Assembly (NCBI GenBank): GCA_023134955.1 | Contig: JAGLUC010000009.1 | Coordinates: forward strand, 1 to 5,370 | Direction of reading: 5' to 3' | Source of the DNA: Methylococcales bacterium | GTDB lineage: Bacteria > Pseudomonadota > Gammaproteobacteria > Methylococcales > Methylomonadaceae | Length of the DNA stretch: 5,370 bases | In this document: piece by piece, positions 1-5,353 of the stretch | How the letters are laid out: each line of letters starts with the position of its first letter | Position numbering within the stretch: the first letter of the stretch is position 1 | Notes under the pieces: generated by a model | What the model saw: the letters and a program-made list of their open reading frames with translations, nothing else | What the model was told of the DNA's origin: nothing | Database searches by the model: none | Made by a program: the position numbers and the translations under genes

Positions 1-665
1 AGATGGGAGCTTTTAATAAAGCTAAAACACTGGCTCAAAAACTATCTGCTACAACTAGACCTGCTCAAAATAGACCGAAACGCTCATCCAAAAATAGAAA
101 GCTTGATTTATTAGTCATTGTTGCCTCAACGGGTGGGCCTGTTGCCATACAAAAAATATTACCTCAGCTTCCAGCAAATTGTTCATTTCCAATATTGATT
201 GTGCAGCATATGCCACACAATTTTACCAAGAGTTTTGCAGAAAGGCTCAATCATCTGAGTCAGGTGACTGTAAAAGAAGCTGTTAGTGGTGATAGTTTAA
301 AACCAGGCGAGGCATTATTAGGGCCTGGAGGTATGCAAATGGAAGTGAATAATATTGCGGGCAGAAAAATAGTTAAAATAAGAGAAAAACAAGCGGGTGA
401 AATATACAGTCCTTGTGCGGATATAACGCTATCGACTATTGCTCAAGTTTTTTTTATGAATGTTGTTACCGTTGTTTTAACAGGAATGGGGGCAGATGGA
501 AAAGAAGGTGCAATAAAATTAAAGCAAAAAGGGCTTTCTATTTGGGCTCAGGATGAGGCTAGCTGTACTATTTATGGAATGCCGAAAGCCATTGTAGATG
601 CAAATCTTGCAGATAATATTTTTAATTTAGATGAAATTTCAAATGAATTTTCAAAATTAAACTAA
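1..665 (+). CDS. cheB: Chemotaxis protein-glutamate methylesterase CheB, C-terminal part (5'-truncated by window edge)
   Basis: CheB removes methyl groups from glutamates on chemoreceptors (and deamidates glutamines), resetting the signalling array; it acts in the cytoplasm and is activated by phosphorylation from CheA. Counting from the ATG at position 3, 220 residues are visible. They show the CheB catalytic triad: Ser42 in ASTGGP, His69 in VQHMP and Asp165 in TGMGADG. Other family signatures are SFAERL (77-82), a GPGG loop (107-110) and EASCTIYGMP (185-194). Full-length CheB is about 350 residues, so the N-terminal receiver domain is missing. Residues 1-14 look like the last helix of that domain, followed by a basic linker (about 15-32). 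The ATG at 3 is therefore probably internal and the reading frame continues upstream. TAA stop at 663-665. The downstream motC position fits the Pseudomonas-type cheB-motCD order. A run of eight T lies at 448-455. Confidence 0.95.
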   Translation, partial: MGAFNKAKTLAQKLSATTRPAQNRPKRSSKNRKLDLLVIVASTGGPVAIQKILPQLPANCSFPILIVQHMPHNFTKSFAERLNHLSQVTVKEAVSGDSLKPGEALLGPGGMQMEVNNIAGRKIVKIREKQAGEIYSPCADITLSTIAQVFFMNVVTVVLTGMGADGKEGAIKLKQKGLSIWAQDEASCTIYGMPKAIVDANLADNIFNLDEISNEFSKLN

Positions 666-714
666 TCTTAAGCTATTCCTTGTACGTTTCTTTACCAGAA
701 CAATATAAAAAAAC

Positions 715-738
715 TAAATTTTATTGAAATGACGATAC
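715..738 (+). promoter_or_regulatory. Weak FliA (sigma-28)-like motif upstream of motC
   Basis: In the 113-bp cheB-motC gap, TAAATTTT (715-722) resembles the sigma-28 -35 element TAAAGTTT, and GACGATAC (731-738) resembles the -10 element GCCGATAA at six of eight positions. The spacer is only 8 nt where about 11 is normal, so this may be chance in AT-rich DNA. Late flagellar and chemotaxis genes are commonly FliA-dependent, which is the only contextual support. The rest of the gap shows no strong terminator or other clear site. Confidence 0.2.
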
Positions 739-778
739 GCTTAATAGAAACACCCATTCCATTGGGGTTATTAAAATA

Positions 779-1531
779 ATGGATATTTTAAGTATTATTG
801 GTATTTTATTAGGCTTCAGCGCAATTTTAGTGGGAAACTTCCTGGAAGGTGGGCAGTTAGCGGCTTTAATTAATTTACCTGCTTTAGTTATTGTGTTTGG
901 CGGTACTTTAGGCGCAACCCTGTTACATTTTTCGCCTAAAATTATACTTTATAGTATAAAAATCTTATGGTTGATTGTTCACCCAAGAAGAAACTTGCTT
1001 GAGCAGCAAATTAATAAAGTTGTGAAATGGAGTGCATTAGCTCGAAAAGAGGGCTTGCTGGGGTTAGAAGTCGCATTAGATAATGAAAAAGACCCATTTG
1101 CAAAAAAAGGGTTGCAGTTATTGGTAGATGGCAATGAACCAGAAGTTATTCGAGATTGTCTGGAAGTAGAGCTTAACACCATAGAAAATACTGAGATACA
1201 AGCAGCAAAAGTGTATGAAGCGATGGGCGGATATTCACCAACCATTGGTATTATCGGCGCAATCGTTGGCTTAATTCATGTTATGCAAAATTTGACAGAT
1301 CCTGAGTTATTAGGAACCGGTATTGCAACGGCTTTTGTCGCCACAATATATGGTGTTGGCTTTGCTAATTTACTATTTTTGCCTATAGCTAATAAATTAA
1401 AGTTTCAAGCTTATGCCTTATTACAGGCTAAGGAAATGATGCTGGAAGGAATTACTGCTATTGCAGAGGGTGAAAATCCACGAAATATAGAGTTGAAATT
1501 ATCTGGTTATATTCCATCTATCAATAAATAG
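779..1531 (+). CDS. motC: Flagellar motor stator protein MotC (MotA/PomA family)
   Basis: This is the MotA-type subunit of a flagellar stator: an inner-membrane protein that, with MotD, forms the ion channel and pushes on rotor protein FliG. The 250-residue length fits the MotC/PomA branch. Four membrane segments are visible at about 4-22, 34-52, 153-172 and 182-204, with a large cytoplasmic loop between the second and third. In that loop, ARKEGLLGLE (88-97) carries the conserved charged residues that contact the rotor. Pro154 and Pro202 (LFLPIANKLK) sit where the conserved MotA prolines lie. Ala161 occupies the position of the PomA sodium-site threonine in TM3, which suggests proton coupling. 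The start gives MDILSIIGIL, typical of the family; a weak GGGG ribosome site lies at 764-767, 11 nt upstream. Placement directly after cheB and before motD indicates MotC rather than an isolated MotA. Confidence 0.93.
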   Translation: MDILSIIGILLGFSAILVGNFLEGGQLAALINLPALVIVFGGTLGATLLHFSPKIILYSIKILWLIVHPRRNLLEQQINKVVKWSALARKEGLLGLEVALDNEKDPFAKKGLQLLVDGNEPEVIRDCLEVELNTIENTEIQAAKVYEAMGGYSPTIGIIGAIVGLIHVMQNLTDPELLGTGIATAFVATIYGVGFANLLFLPIANKLKFQAYALLQAKEMMLEGITAIAEGENPRNIELKLSGYIPSINK

Positions 1532-1561
1532 TTTTAGACAAATTCAATTAAGGAACGCACA

Positions 1562-1697
1562 CGGAATAAGTTCGGCAACTGACGAAGTATTTTTGTTTGT
1601 CTTCAAGGCATGGAAACAGGCGCATAGCCAGCTACGTAACAGTTGCCACAACGAAGAAGACAGATAAAAAGACAAGTCAGTTGTCGAAATTATTTTG
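1562..1697. repeat. Long imperfect palindrome (about 65-bp arms)
   Basis: Two arms fold back around the centre at 1629/1630 (TAGC-CA-GCTA). The outer block 1565-1583 pairs with 1676-1694 at 18 of 19 positions, counting one G-U. The middle block 1587-1604 pairs with 1656-1673 at 17 of 18, counting two G-U. The inner block 1611-1628 pairs with 1631-1648 at 13 of 18. Small internal loops lie between the blocks. The G-U pairs and scattered mismatches mean it could work as transcribed RNA structure or be a decayed inverted-repeat element. It lies wholly between motC and motD and has no T-run after it, so it is not a standard terminator. Confidence 0.8.
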
Positions 1698-1730
1698 CAC
1701 AGGTTGCTAAGCTACTGAAAAGTAATTTTC

Positions 1731-1760
1731 TGGTAGAGTGGGCTTTTGTCCGCTCTACCA
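1731..1760. repeat. 13-bp-stem hairpin with TTTT loop (REP-like palindromic unit)
   Basis: TGGTAGAGTGGGC (1731-1743) and GTCCGCTCTACCA (1748-1760) pair over all 13 positions, including two G-U pairs on the + strand, around a TTTT loop. It is GC-richer than its surroundings. No T-run follows on either strand, so intrinsic termination is unlikely and read-through into motD is expected. The GTAG-GTGGGC-like stem recalls dispersed palindromic (REP-type) units of bacterial genomes, which is inference from memory only. A short direct repeat CCATATT (1758-1764 and 1770-1776) overlaps its end. Confidence 0.75.
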
Positions 1761-1868
1761 TATTCCACTCCATATTTACGTCACTTTTAATTACACCCGA
1801 AACAAATAGTTCTGGCTACTATACTAACTATACCCTTTTAGACAGTTGCAACTTGATAAATCAAAAAA

Positions 1869-2747
1869 ATGGCAAGAAAACGACGTAATAATTTTTTTTT
1901 AGATGATACAGAAAGTCATGAGCGTTGGCTAATTTCATATGCGGATTTTATAACATTACTATTTGCTTTTTTTGTAGTGATGTATTCAATTTCATCAGTT
2001 AATAACACTAAATATGAACAATTGTCTAAAGTGCTTGGAGATGCTTTTTCCATAGAGAATAATGCAAAAAAGCTTGTTGAGCCTATACAGATTGGTGATA
2101 TACCGACAACCATTAGTCCTATTATATTAGACACGCCCACAACGGAAGAAACTGATAAACAAAGAGAACTGAGCGATGAAATTCGCAAGGAAATGCGGCA
2201 ATTACAGTTAATTTCTGAACAGTTTGAAGATGTTTTACAACCTTATATTGAAAGCCATTTAATTGAAGTTAAAAAGAATGATTTTTGGGTTGAGCTTGAA
2301 ATGAATAGCCAGTTATTATTTTTAAGTGGAAAGGCCGGCTTATCAAGTAAAGCAACACCAGTACTCAGAAAAGTCGCTGAAGTAGTCAGGCGTATGAAAA
2401 ATGTTATAAATATTGAAGGACATACTGATAATGTGCCAATTGAAACCACTGAATTTCCATCAAACTGGGAGTTATCATCAGCCAGAGCCACGAGCGTGGT
2501 AAGAGAATTTATTCGACATGGAATTTCACCAGGGCGATTGTCTGCGATTGGTTATGGAGAATTCCATTCTGTTGCCGATAATAATGATGAAAGTGGGCGT
2601 ATAAAAAATCGGCGAGTAGTCTTAGTATTAATGTCGCAAGCATTTTCTCGTTATGGCATGAGTGATAAGGAGAGAGCTAGAATTCTGAATTTAAAAACAT
2701 CTGTTGAGGGTGGAAAGGAAAAGTCAGTTGATACAAATGTTCTGTAA
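1869..2747 (+). CDS. motD: Flagellar motor stator protein MotD (MotB family, OmpA-like C-terminus)
   Basis: This is the MotB-type partner of MotC: one membrane helix carries the ion-binding aspartate, and a periplasmic OmpA-like domain anchors the stator to peptidoglycan. The 292 residues show a short basic N-terminus (MARKRR), then WLISYADFITLLFAFFVVMY (20-39) with the essential plug-helix Asp26. Ala33, seven residues later, is the position that is Cys in sodium-type PomB, so proton use is favoured. Residues about 95-125 are charged and probably helical. The OmpA-like domain spans about 140-255, with IEGHTDNVPI (182-191), NWELSSARA (199-207), GRLSAIGYGE (222-231) and NRRVVL (247-252). The ATG at 1869 is the only workable start, because an in-frame TAA lies at 1857-1859 and the next Met follows the membrane helix. 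No Shine-Dalgarno sequence is visible before it. A nine-T run interrupts codons 8-11. Confidence 0.95.
   Translation: MARKRRNNFFLDDTESHERWLISYADFITLLFAFFVVMYSISSVNNTKYEQLSKVLGDAFSIENNAKKLVEPIQIGDIPTTISPIILDTPTTEETDKQRELSDEIRKEMRQLQLISEQFEDVLQPYIESHLIEVKKNDFWVELEMNSQLLFLSGKAGLSSKATPVLRKVAEVVRRMKNVINIEGHTDNVPIETTEFPSNWELSSARATSVVREFIRHGISPGRLSAIGYGEFHSVADNNDESGRIKNRRVVLVLMSQAFSRYGMSDKERARILNLKTSVEGGKEKSVDTNVL
1892..1900 (+). repeat. Homopolymer run of nine T in motD codons 8-11
   Basis: Nine consecutive T encode part of the N-N-F-F-L stretch just before the MotD membrane helix. Losing one T gives TAG at codon 11. Gaining one T gives AGA then TGA. Either slip would therefore abolish MotD at once. 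An A7 run that includes the first base of the start codon (1863-1869) lies close by. Confidence 0.9.
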
Positions 2748-2759
2748 TATAAGGTCATC

Positions 2760-3560
2760 ATGAAAATATGGGCAGTATCAAACCAAAAAGGAGGAGTAGG
2801 AAAAACAACCACCGTTGTTTCTTTGGGTAGCCTGTTGTCTGAATGGGGGTTTAGAACCTTATTGGTCGATTTAGATCCACATGGCTCTTTAACCAGTTAT
2901 TTCAAGATGAACCCTGATGAAATAGAGTTTGGTGTTTATAATTTATTTCAAGATACAGGACAAAAAAAGAAAAACATTAGCCCCAAACCTTATATTGTTA
3001 AAACAAGATTTGAAGGTTTATCGGTTTTACCCGCATCCACTGCGATAGCAACACTGGATAGACAAGTAGCTTCTTTGGGTGGGATGGGATTAGTTATATC
3101 CAATGCATTAAAACAGGTGGCAGATGAATTCGATTATGTCATTATTGATAGTCCACCTATGCTGGGAATATTAATGATTAATGCACTGGCCGCATGTGAG
3201 CATTTAATTATTCCCTCTTTATCTGAACATTTGGCATTAAAGGGCTTAGAAAGGATGCTAAATACCATACAAATGGTGTATAAATCGAAAAAGATTTTTT
3301 CTCCCTATACCATTGTTCCAACTATATTTGATCAGCGAACTAATGCAGCCCAAGAAAGTTTGACTATTTTGCGACAAAAATATCCAAAACATATTTGGAA
3401 ATCAGTGATTCCCGTAGATACAAAAATAAGAGATGCAAGCGTCAAAGGAATACCTGCACCAATATATGATCCAGGCTCTAAAGCAGTTGAAGCTTATGCT
3501 GATTTGTTGGAATTATTATTGCATGAGAAAACAGAAGACAAAAAAATGGCAATTAATTAA
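2760..3560 (+). CDS. parC: ParA-family ATPase, chemotaxis-array positioning type (ParC/Soj-like)
   Basis: This ParA/MinD-type P-loop ATPase forms ATP-dependent dimers. In polar flagellates the chemotaxis-cluster member (ParC in Vibrio, not topoisomerase IV ParC) brings chemoreceptor arrays to the cell pole and helps daughters inherit them. The 266 residues carry the deviant Walker A motif KGGVGKTT (10-17), with signature Lys10 and catalytic-loop Lys15. They also carry the switch I motif VDLDPHGS (36-43), with Asp37 and Asp39, and the Walker B/switch II motif YVIIDSPP (126-133), with Asp130. The stretch EHLALKGLERM (156-166) is typical of the ParA/Soj fold. There is no N-terminal HTH as in plasmid ParA and no parB next to it, which argues against a chromosome-partition role. 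AAGG at 2751-2754, 5 nt upstream, serves as ribosome site. The stop overlaps the next start as TAATG. Confidence 0.9.
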   Translation: MKIWAVSNQKGGVGKTTTVVSLGSLLSEWGFRTLLVDLDPHGSLTSYFKMNPDEIEFGVYNLFQDTGQKKKNISPKPYIVKTRFEGLSVLPASTAIATLDRQVASLGGMGLVISNALKQVADEFDYVIIDSPPMLGILMINALAACEHLIIPSLSEHLALKGLERMLNTIQMVYKSKKIFSPYTIVPTIFDQRTNAAQESLTILRQKYPKHIWKSVIPVDTKIRDASVKGIPAPIYDPGSKAVEAYADLLELLLHEKTEDKKMAIN

Positions 3561-4228
3561 TGCAATCAAAAAAAACAGGTCATCAGGTTGTTAATCAAGA
3601 AATAGCATTAGATACGTACTTAAGTACGCTTCTTGGCGATATTGTGTCTGAGCAAGCCGAAGAGCAAACAGTTGAGTTGCCAAAAAAACAACGGTTGATT
3701 GATAAACTGGATGTTGTAGCGAATCCTCAACTTGAAGTGAATGAAAAACTTGCAGAAAGCATTAAGCCTTTAATGATAACGCCAGACTGGACTCAGCATG
3801 AGTTTCAAGCCTTATTTTTTAAAGTGGATAAACTGATTCTAGCAACGCCTTTAATTAGCTTATTAAGAACCGTAAAAACAGATAAAAAACCAAGATTAAT
3901 TCCAGGTCAACCCTCCTGGTTTATGGGGTTGCTTGATATTAATGAGCAGCGAGTTGCCGTTTTAGATACTGGACAGCTTATTTTAGGCAAAGTAACGGGT
4001 CAGCAAAGAGATTTAGAACAACAGCCTTTTAAATGTATTTTGATTACACATGATGGTAAATGGGGGCTGGCATGTGATGAAATTTTAACAATTGGAAAAT
4101 TAGAACCAGAAAAAGTACGCTGGCGTGCTAATAGAAAAAAAAGACCCTGGTTAATAGGGACGATTATTGATGAGTTAACCGCTGTGATTGATGTTAATGA
4201 ATTAGTTCCCCATAGAAAGGCAAGTTAG
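3560..4228 (+). CDS. parP: CheW-like domain protein ParP (ParC partner, array-tethering)
   Basis: This is a 222-residue protein with a C-terminal CheW-like domain (about 80-216) and an N-terminal extension absent from CheW. In Vibrio, ParP links ParC to the signalling array by binding CheA and receptors through its CheW-like domain; that role is inferred here from position and architecture. Visible family features are TPDWTQHEFQALFFKVDKL (74-92), LATPLISLLR (94-103), WFMGLLDINEQRVAVLDTG (120-138), FKCILITHDGKWGLACDEI (157-175) and PWLIGTIIDELTAVIDVNEL (196-215). The extension has a short helix-like segment ALDTYLSTLLGDI (16-28) followed by an acidic, then basic, low-complexity linker. The ATG overlaps the upstream stop by one base and has no good ribosome site of its own, so it is probably translationally coupled to the ATPase gene. 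It could alternatively be described simply as a second CheW-family protein. Confidence 0.85.
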   Translation: MQSKKTGHQVVNQEIALDTYLSTLLGDIVSEQAEEQTVELPKKQRLIDKLDVVANPQLEVNEKLAESIKPLMITPDWTQHEFQALFFKVDKLILATPLISLLRTVKTDKKPRLIPGQPSWFMGLLDINEQRVAVLDTGQLILGKVTGQQRDLEQQPFKCILITHDGKWGLACDEILTIGKLEPEKVRWRANRKKRPWLIGTIIDELTAVIDVNELVPHRKAS

Positions 4229-4287
4229 TAAAAGCTTATTAATTTTTCTACTAAAATGAACAACATATATTATATTGGTGAGTAAGC

Positions 4288-4761
4288 ATGAGTGAAGAAG
4301 ATAAACAGAATGATCCTATTATGCAATGGGTTACCTTTCGTCTGGGAGATGAAAAATATGGCATCAATGTTATGCAGGTACAGGAAGTATTAAGAATAAC
4401 TGAAATTGCTCCTGTACCTGGTGCACCGACTTATGTTCTAGGTATAATAAATTTACGGGGTAACGTGGTAACAGTCATTGATACGCGTAATCGATTTGGA
4501 TTAATGCCCAAAGAAACAGATGATGCTTCTCGTATTGTTATTATAGAAACAGATGATCATATTATTGGCATTTTAGTTGATAGTGTTGCAGAAGTTGTAG
4601 AATTAAGAGTTTCTGAGATTGAGACAGCTCCCAATGTCGGTAATGATGAAACATCGAAATATATTCAAGGTGTGACCAGTCGAGACAATGAGTTATTAAT
4701 ACTCGTAGATTTGAATAAATTTTTAAGTGATGAGGAAAAACAAGAACTAGATATGTTCTAG
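4288..4761 (+). CDS. cheW: Chemotaxis coupling protein CheW
   Basis: CheW is the cytoplasmic adaptor that joins chemoreceptors to the histidine kinase CheA in hexagonal arrays. The 157 residues form one CheW domain, close to the usual 150-170. Clear signatures are WVTFRLGDEKYGINVMQVQE (14-33), ITEIAPVPGAPTYVLGIINL (37-56), NLRGNVVTVIDTRNRFGL (55-72) with the conserved Arg57, VDSVAEVVEL (97-106) and LLILVDLNKFL (136-146). The start is supported by a GGTGAG ribosome site at 4277-4282, 5 nt before the ATG. The 59-nt gap to parP is AT-rich and holds no clear promoter or terminator. TAG stop at 4759-4761. Pairing of ParP and CheW genes is standard for this cluster. Confidence 0.96.
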   Translation: MSEEDKQNDPIMQWVTFRLGDEKYGINVMQVQEVLRITEIAPVPGAPTYVLGIINLRGNVVTVIDTRNRFGLMPKETDDASRIVIIETDDHIIGILVDSVAEVVELRVSEIETAPNVGNDETSKYIQGVTSRDNELLILVDLNKFLSDEEKQELDMF

Positions 4762-4782
4762 TGTTATTTTTAGACCTTATAG

Positions 4783-4788
4783 AGGAGG
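4783..4788 (+). promoter_or_regulatory. Strong ribosome binding site AGGAGG that fixes the start of the small gene
   Basis: AGGAGG lies 5 nt before the ATG at 4794 and is the best Shine-Dalgarno sequence in the window. It decides for the ATG over the upstream GTG at 4761, which overlaps the cheW stop but has no such site. Confidence 0.85.
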
Positions 4789-4793
4789 AGTAT

Positions 4794-4970
4794 ATGATAG
4801 AAATACAAGCAGTATCTCCATCTTATTCTGTTAAAAAACCGAATAAAATTATTCGTGACCCAGCGTATCAACCAAAGAAAAAACAAGCAACTAAAGAGCA
4901 GCTTGAAGATGAAGAAGACGTGCAATCTAGTGAGCAATCAGAAAAGCAACACATTAATGAAATTGTTTAA
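4794..4970 (+). CDS. Small charged protein of the chemotaxis operon, function unknown
   Basis: I do not recognise this 58-residue protein. Its first half is basic (KKPNK, RDP, PKKK around 14-30) and its second half acidic and polar (EQLEDEEDVQSSEQSE, 35-50), ending in HINEIV. It has no signal peptide, membrane segment or cysteine and is likely cytoplasmic and largely disordered. The ATG at 4794 has an excellent ribosome site. An in-frame GTG at 4761 would add 11 residues (reading LFLDLIEEEY after the initiator) but is less likely. Its stop overlaps the next start by one base, so the two are probably co-translated. The strong ribosome site and tight packing between cheW and the DUF2802 gene argue that it is a real gene. 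Confidence 0.75.
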   Translation: MIEIQAVSPSYSVKKPNKIIRDPAYQPKKKQATKEQLEDEEDVQSSEQSEKQHINEIV

Positions 4971-5353
4971 TGGATAATCCGTTATTAATTGTTCTTTTTG
5001 TTATTACTATAATAATAGTAAGCGTGCTTGTTTGGCTGCTGCAAGGGTACAAAAAACTCAAACAAGATTATCGAATACTGAGCAACTCTATAAATCGTAA
5101 TACTAATGATATTACCGGACTTTGTTCGGCAGCCGTTTCTGTTGATACGCGTGTGTCAGATAATAATGAACAATTAAACGGCATTATGGAAAAAATGACA
5201 GATATTGAACAAAATGAACAGCATACAAACCTGCCCTATCACACAGCAATACAAAGAGTTCGCAATGGTGCCAGCATTGATGATTTAGTTCAACAATGTG
5301 GATTAAGTCAAGAAGAAGCGGTATTGTTAATACGGTTACATGGTGATAAATAG
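4970..5353 (+). CDS. DUF2802 membrane-anchored protein of the chemotaxis cluster
   Basis: This 127-residue protein has an N-terminal membrane helix (about 4-25, LLIVLFVITIIIVSVLVWLL), a polar helical or coiled-coil stretch (about 26-85) and a compact C-terminal part. The segment LCSAAVSVDTRV (51-62) and the end AIQRVRNGASIDDLVQQCGL followed by SQEEAVLLIRLHG (93-125) are what I recognise as DUF2802. That end looks helix-turn-helix-like (IDDLVQQCGLSQEEAVLLI). Genes of this type commonly follow cheW in polar-flagellate chemotaxis clusters, but their function is unknown. The start ATG overlaps the upstream stop (TAATG) with no separate ribosome site, suggesting translational coupling. TAG stop at 5351-5353; it seems complete. 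Confidence 0.85.
   Translation: MDNPLLIVLFVITIIIVSVLVWLLQGYKKLKQDYRILSNSINRNTNDITGLCSAAVSVDTRVSDNNEQLNGIMEKMTDIEQNEQHTNLPYHTAIQRVRNGASIDDLVQQCGLSQEEAVLLIRLHGDK

Larger units (their letters stand above)
1532..1844. mobile_element. Candidate small non-autonomous insertion in the motC-motD gap, bracketed by a 9-bp direct repeat
   Basis: The 337-bp gap between motC and motD (1532-1868) contains no convincing gene. The 9-mer TTTTAGACA occurs right after the motC stop (1532-1540) and again at 1836-1844, consistent with a target-site duplication. Deleting 1532-1835 would leave 33 nt between motC and motD, matching the tight spacing elsewhere in the operon. The interior holds a long imperfect palindrome and a second hairpin (listed separately), as expected for MITE- or REP-like elements. 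Against this, no terminal inverted repeats are visible next to the 9-mers, and an eight-base match to the same word also occurs after cheW at 4768-4775, so chance is not excluded. No transposase is present. Confidence 0.4.

Noticed and set aside
680..709. Possible sigma-70 promoter TTGTAC - 18 nt - TATAAA in the cheB-motC gap
   Set aside because: The -35 box matches only three of six bases, and TATAAA is common by chance in AT-rich DNA.
754..769. Small inverted repeat CCCA...TGGG before motC
   Set aside because: Only four to five pairs with a bulge and no T-run, so not a credible terminator or operator.
979..1245. 88-codon - strand reading frame inside motC
   Set aside because: It is antisense to a well-conserved MotC region and has no independent support.
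1731..1760. Reading the hairpin as an intrinsic terminator of motC
   Set aside because: No T-tract follows on either strand, and the operon clearly continues into motD.
1532..1868. CRISPR array, tRNA or riboswitch in the motC-motD gap
   Set aside because: There are no regularly spaced repeats, no cloverleaf with T-loop motif, and no recognisable riboswitch core.
1862..1875. 14-bp word CAAAAAAATGGCAA shared between the motD start and the end of the ParC gene (3539-3552)
   Set aside because: Half of it is an A7 run; in AT-rich DNA this is most likely coincidence and the second copy is inside coding sequence.
1643..1888. 81-codon + strand reading frame across the motC-motD gap
   Set aside because: It runs through one arm of the palindrome and the hairpin, overlaps the motD start, has no ribosome site and resembles no protein family I know.
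1916..2491. Two - strand reading frames (1916-2188 and 2243-2491) inside motD
   Set aside because: Both are antisense shadows of MotD coding sequence with low-complexity translations.
4761..4793. GTG at 4761 as start of the small gene, overlapping the cheW stop
   Set aside because: The ATG at 4794 has an ideal AGGAGG 5 nt upstream; the GTG form stays only as an alternative.
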